From IMG/VR virus record IMGVR_UViG_3300026519_000001, positions 1 through 64,000 of that record: a DNA stretch of 64,000 bases; one strand, 5' to 3'. This document shows, piece by piece, positions 62,319-64,000 of this stretch. This DNA is from a virus. Position 1 is the stretch's first letter. Each line of letters opens with the position of its first letter. A program made the translations under genes and the position numbers. The notes below the pieces were generated by a model. That model was not told the DNA's origin, did no database searches, and worked only from the letters and a program-made list of their open reading frames with translations.

Positions 62319-63184
62319 TAACTATCTAATTTTGCTTTCAATGTCAATTTAAAATCTTGGTGTGCTTCATTTTCAATAAACTCACACGCGTCTCTTAAAG
62401 AACTTGCAAAAGAAGTAGGCTCACCTTTAATATGATATTTACCAGATACCTTAGTAATCAATCCTTTATTGTGACATTTTGACACTAAAAGTTTTGCTTC
62501 AAATAATGGATCTTTAGCAACCTCTATAAATAATGCTTTGTCTTCTTCAACCACTTCTGATAATTGATTACTTAAAAATTCAATATCATTTTCAGATTCC
62601 GATAAATTTTTAAACCTAGAGTATTTTGGATATGATTCTCCATACACACGTAAAAAATCCACTATTTTACCCTTATCATTAGCTATTGCACCAAAGGCTC
62701 TCCAAGCATCTATATTAATTTTACCTTTTTGTGTTTTAATTGCACTAACCTCTTTTGGTCTTTCAATATAAAACTTATAAGTTGCTCTATCTCGTACATT
62801 ATTGATAGATGGAGCGACTAAATCTTTATTGTGCATTAATATTTTATACTCAATATAATCATTTGGATCGGATAAATCCAACCTCTTAGTGTCTTTGGTT
62901 AACGTTACAGTTTTAGATTCCCAAAAATTATCATTCTTTTTATAAACAGATAATTCATCATTTTTCATGTGCAATAAAGATTCCAAGGTAAGCTTCTCTT
63001 CTTTTGTAAGAATATTAGTAATACCTCCTGTTCTTTTTAACGGAGCCATGATTCTAAATGATGTTCCCTCCATAAGGAAAAAAGCCCTATGATTCTTATT
63101 TTTAATCCAGCCAGGATTATTGTAATTTGGCTTTACAAATACTATTTCATCAGGTAATTCAAAAGCCTTTTCATTTTTCTCCAT
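62318..63184 (-). CDS. Head-region protein (288 aa)
   Basis: Charged, mixed alpha/beta protein starting MEKNEKAFELPDEIVFVKPN, with DRATYKFYIERPKEV and a C-terminal CHNKGLITKVSGKYHIKGEP winged-helix-like part. It follows the major capsid gene directly, the site of a conserved crAss-like head gene. Function unknown. Confidence 0.55.
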   Translation of the reverse strand: MEKNEKAFELPDEIVFVKPNYNNPGWIKNKNHRAFFLMEGTSFRIMAPLKRTGGITNILTKEEKLTLESLLHMKNDELSVYKKNDNFWESKTVTLTKDTKRLDLSDPNDYIEYKILMHNKDLVAPSINNVRDRATYKFYIERPKEVSAIKTQKGKINIDAWRAFGAIANDKGKIVDFLRVYGESYPKYSRFKNLSESENDIEFLSNQLSEVVEEDKALFIEVAKDPLFEAKLLVSKCHNKGLITKVSGKYHIKGEPTSFASSLRDACEFIENEAHQDFKLTLKAKLDS

Positions 63185-63228
63185 AATAATCTTCTTTTAT
63201 TTCTTCTCTATACACTTTAGAACGTGTC

Positions 63229-63283
63229 GAGTAATAAGTGTAATTACTCTTTTGTTAATAAAGAGGCAATTAAACCTCTTTAT
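63229..63283 (-). terminator. Palindromes between capsid and next gene
   Basis: Stem ATAAAGAGG (63258-63266)/CCTCTTTAT (63275-63283) lies 8 nt past the capsid stop on the minus strand, with a second stem GAGTAAT (63229-63235)/ATTACTC (63243-63249) further on. No T-run follows, so termination is only probable. Confidence 0.5.
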
Positions 63284-63291
63284 CAATATTT

Positions 63292-64000
63292 TTAGACATC
63301 TAATATGTCTGGTATTAAACTTGCAGTTCTAGAAGGGTCTCTTACGATTGCCCCTATTCCCATTGAAGCTCTATGATAAACAGAACCATCAACAGCATTA
63401 CTCATTAATTCAGTAGAAGGTGCTCCTGTAAAAGGGTTTCTTAAACCAGCTTCCCAGCCTCTAATATCACAAGTTCCTGTAACTTCTGCTTTTTGAATGT
63501 TAGGTTCGCCATCAATAGTGCCAATATCTAATATGTCATATCTGTAAGATTCAGCTACCCCACCATTTGGATGTAACAATTTGTTTCTTACTTTATCATC
63601 ATACATAGAATCAACTTCTATAGTTACCTTGATATTGTTAGGTGCAAGATATTCTGTGAATTGGAAGCCAGCACTATAAGCATTTGAATGCAATTGGCTA
63701 GATACCTTTTGAATAGAGCTTGTATTTGTATTATCAAATCCAACAGCGGCAGCAACAGATTGCCATCCTGAACCATCCAAAGAGATAGCTTCATGAAATT
63801 GAGTTGCCCCTCTTTCACCAGTTCTAAGAACAAAATGCCTTTCATCCATAGATAATTTGCCTTCTGATAATTCTGTTAACATATTAGTTAACATCTTTAA
63901 AGAAAACTTATTATAAAATAATGTATTTGATACTTGCATTTGTTCTCTAATACCAGAACCTTGTTTAATAACATTTCCAGACTTACCAATATTATGATAA
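63292..64000 (-). CDS. Major capsid protein, C-terminal part (5' end outside window)
   Basis: The frame is open to the right edge, so the ATG at 63939 is internal. About 235 residues are visible: MDERHFVLRTGERGATQFHE, FQFTEYLAPNNIKVTIEVDS, and a closing SMGIGAIVRDPSRTASLIPD. I recognise TGERGA-QFH and the following pattern from crAss-like (HK97-fold) capsid proteins. The downstream terminator-like hairpins suit a highly expressed gene. Confidence 0.8.
   Translation of the reverse strand, partial: YHNIGKSGNVIKQGSGIREQMQVSNTLFYNKFSLKMLTNMLTELSEGKLSMDERHFVLRTGERGATQFHEAISLDGSGWQSVAAAVGFDNTNTSSIQKVSSQLHSNAYSAGFQFTEYLAPNNIKVTIEVDSMYDDKVRNKLLHPNGGVAESYRYDILDIGTIDGEPNIQKAEVTGTCDIRGWEAGLRNPFTGAPSTELMSNAVDGSVYHRASMGIGAIVRDPSRTASLIPDILDV

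Overview
This window looks like part of a crAss-like phage (order Crassvirales) infecting a Bacteroidota host. The evidence is a 2147-aa protein with the DFDID catalytic motif of the crAss-like virion RNA polymerase, flanked by other giant virion proteins. A major-capsid-like C-terminus lies at the right edge, and between them is a long leftward structural block with tail fibres, an M15-type endolysin and ring/muzzle-sized tail proteins. DNA is strongly AT-rich. Start sites are mostly preceded by A-rich stretches rather than strong Shine-Dalgarno sequences, as in Bacteroidota. The standard bacterial code fits the large genes: none has internal stops.

Layout: (i) 1-2423, rightward replication genes: ssDNA-binding-like protein (partial), TOPRIM primase, small proteins. 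(ii) 2461-11.5 kb, a strikingly different accessory block: a Dam-like methylase, then about 27 small rightward ORFs separated by imperfect palindromes built like integron attC sites (R''-L''...L'-R', with RYYYAAC / GTTRRRY-type ends). In many units the first 7-10 nt after the upstream R' are the exact reverse complement of the R'' at the end of the same unit, the hallmark of integron gene cassettes. No integron integrase is in the window, so this is a phage-borne CALIN-like cassette array. (iii) 11.5-19.1 kb, rightward phage early genes: two PD-(D/E)XK nucleases, a DUF5664-like protein, membrane proteins, an Rnl5-like RNA ligase, HTH and ParB-like proteins. (iv) 19.1-64 kb, leftward late genes. 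In transcription order (right to left) these are major capsid (partial), head proteins, an abundant structural protein, fibre and adhesin genes, lysis genes behind a host-type promoter, a metallophosphoesterase, ring proteins, a 1380-aa muzzle-like protein, cargo proteins, the virion RNA polymerase and a 1439-aa HExxH protein.

How it fits together: the injected virion RNA polymerase and cargo proteins would start transcription of the rightward early arm, which encodes replication, recombination and RNA repair. The two arms converge with stop codons overlapping at 19112-19115. The cassette block is the most unusual part. It carries about 15 paired attC-like sites (plus half sites), two identical ORF-less micro-cassettes, three attC sites with an ORF in their loop, and a cassette gene whose start codon lies in the preceding attC. 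I know of no described crAss-like phage with such an array, but that novelty statement is an inference I could not check.
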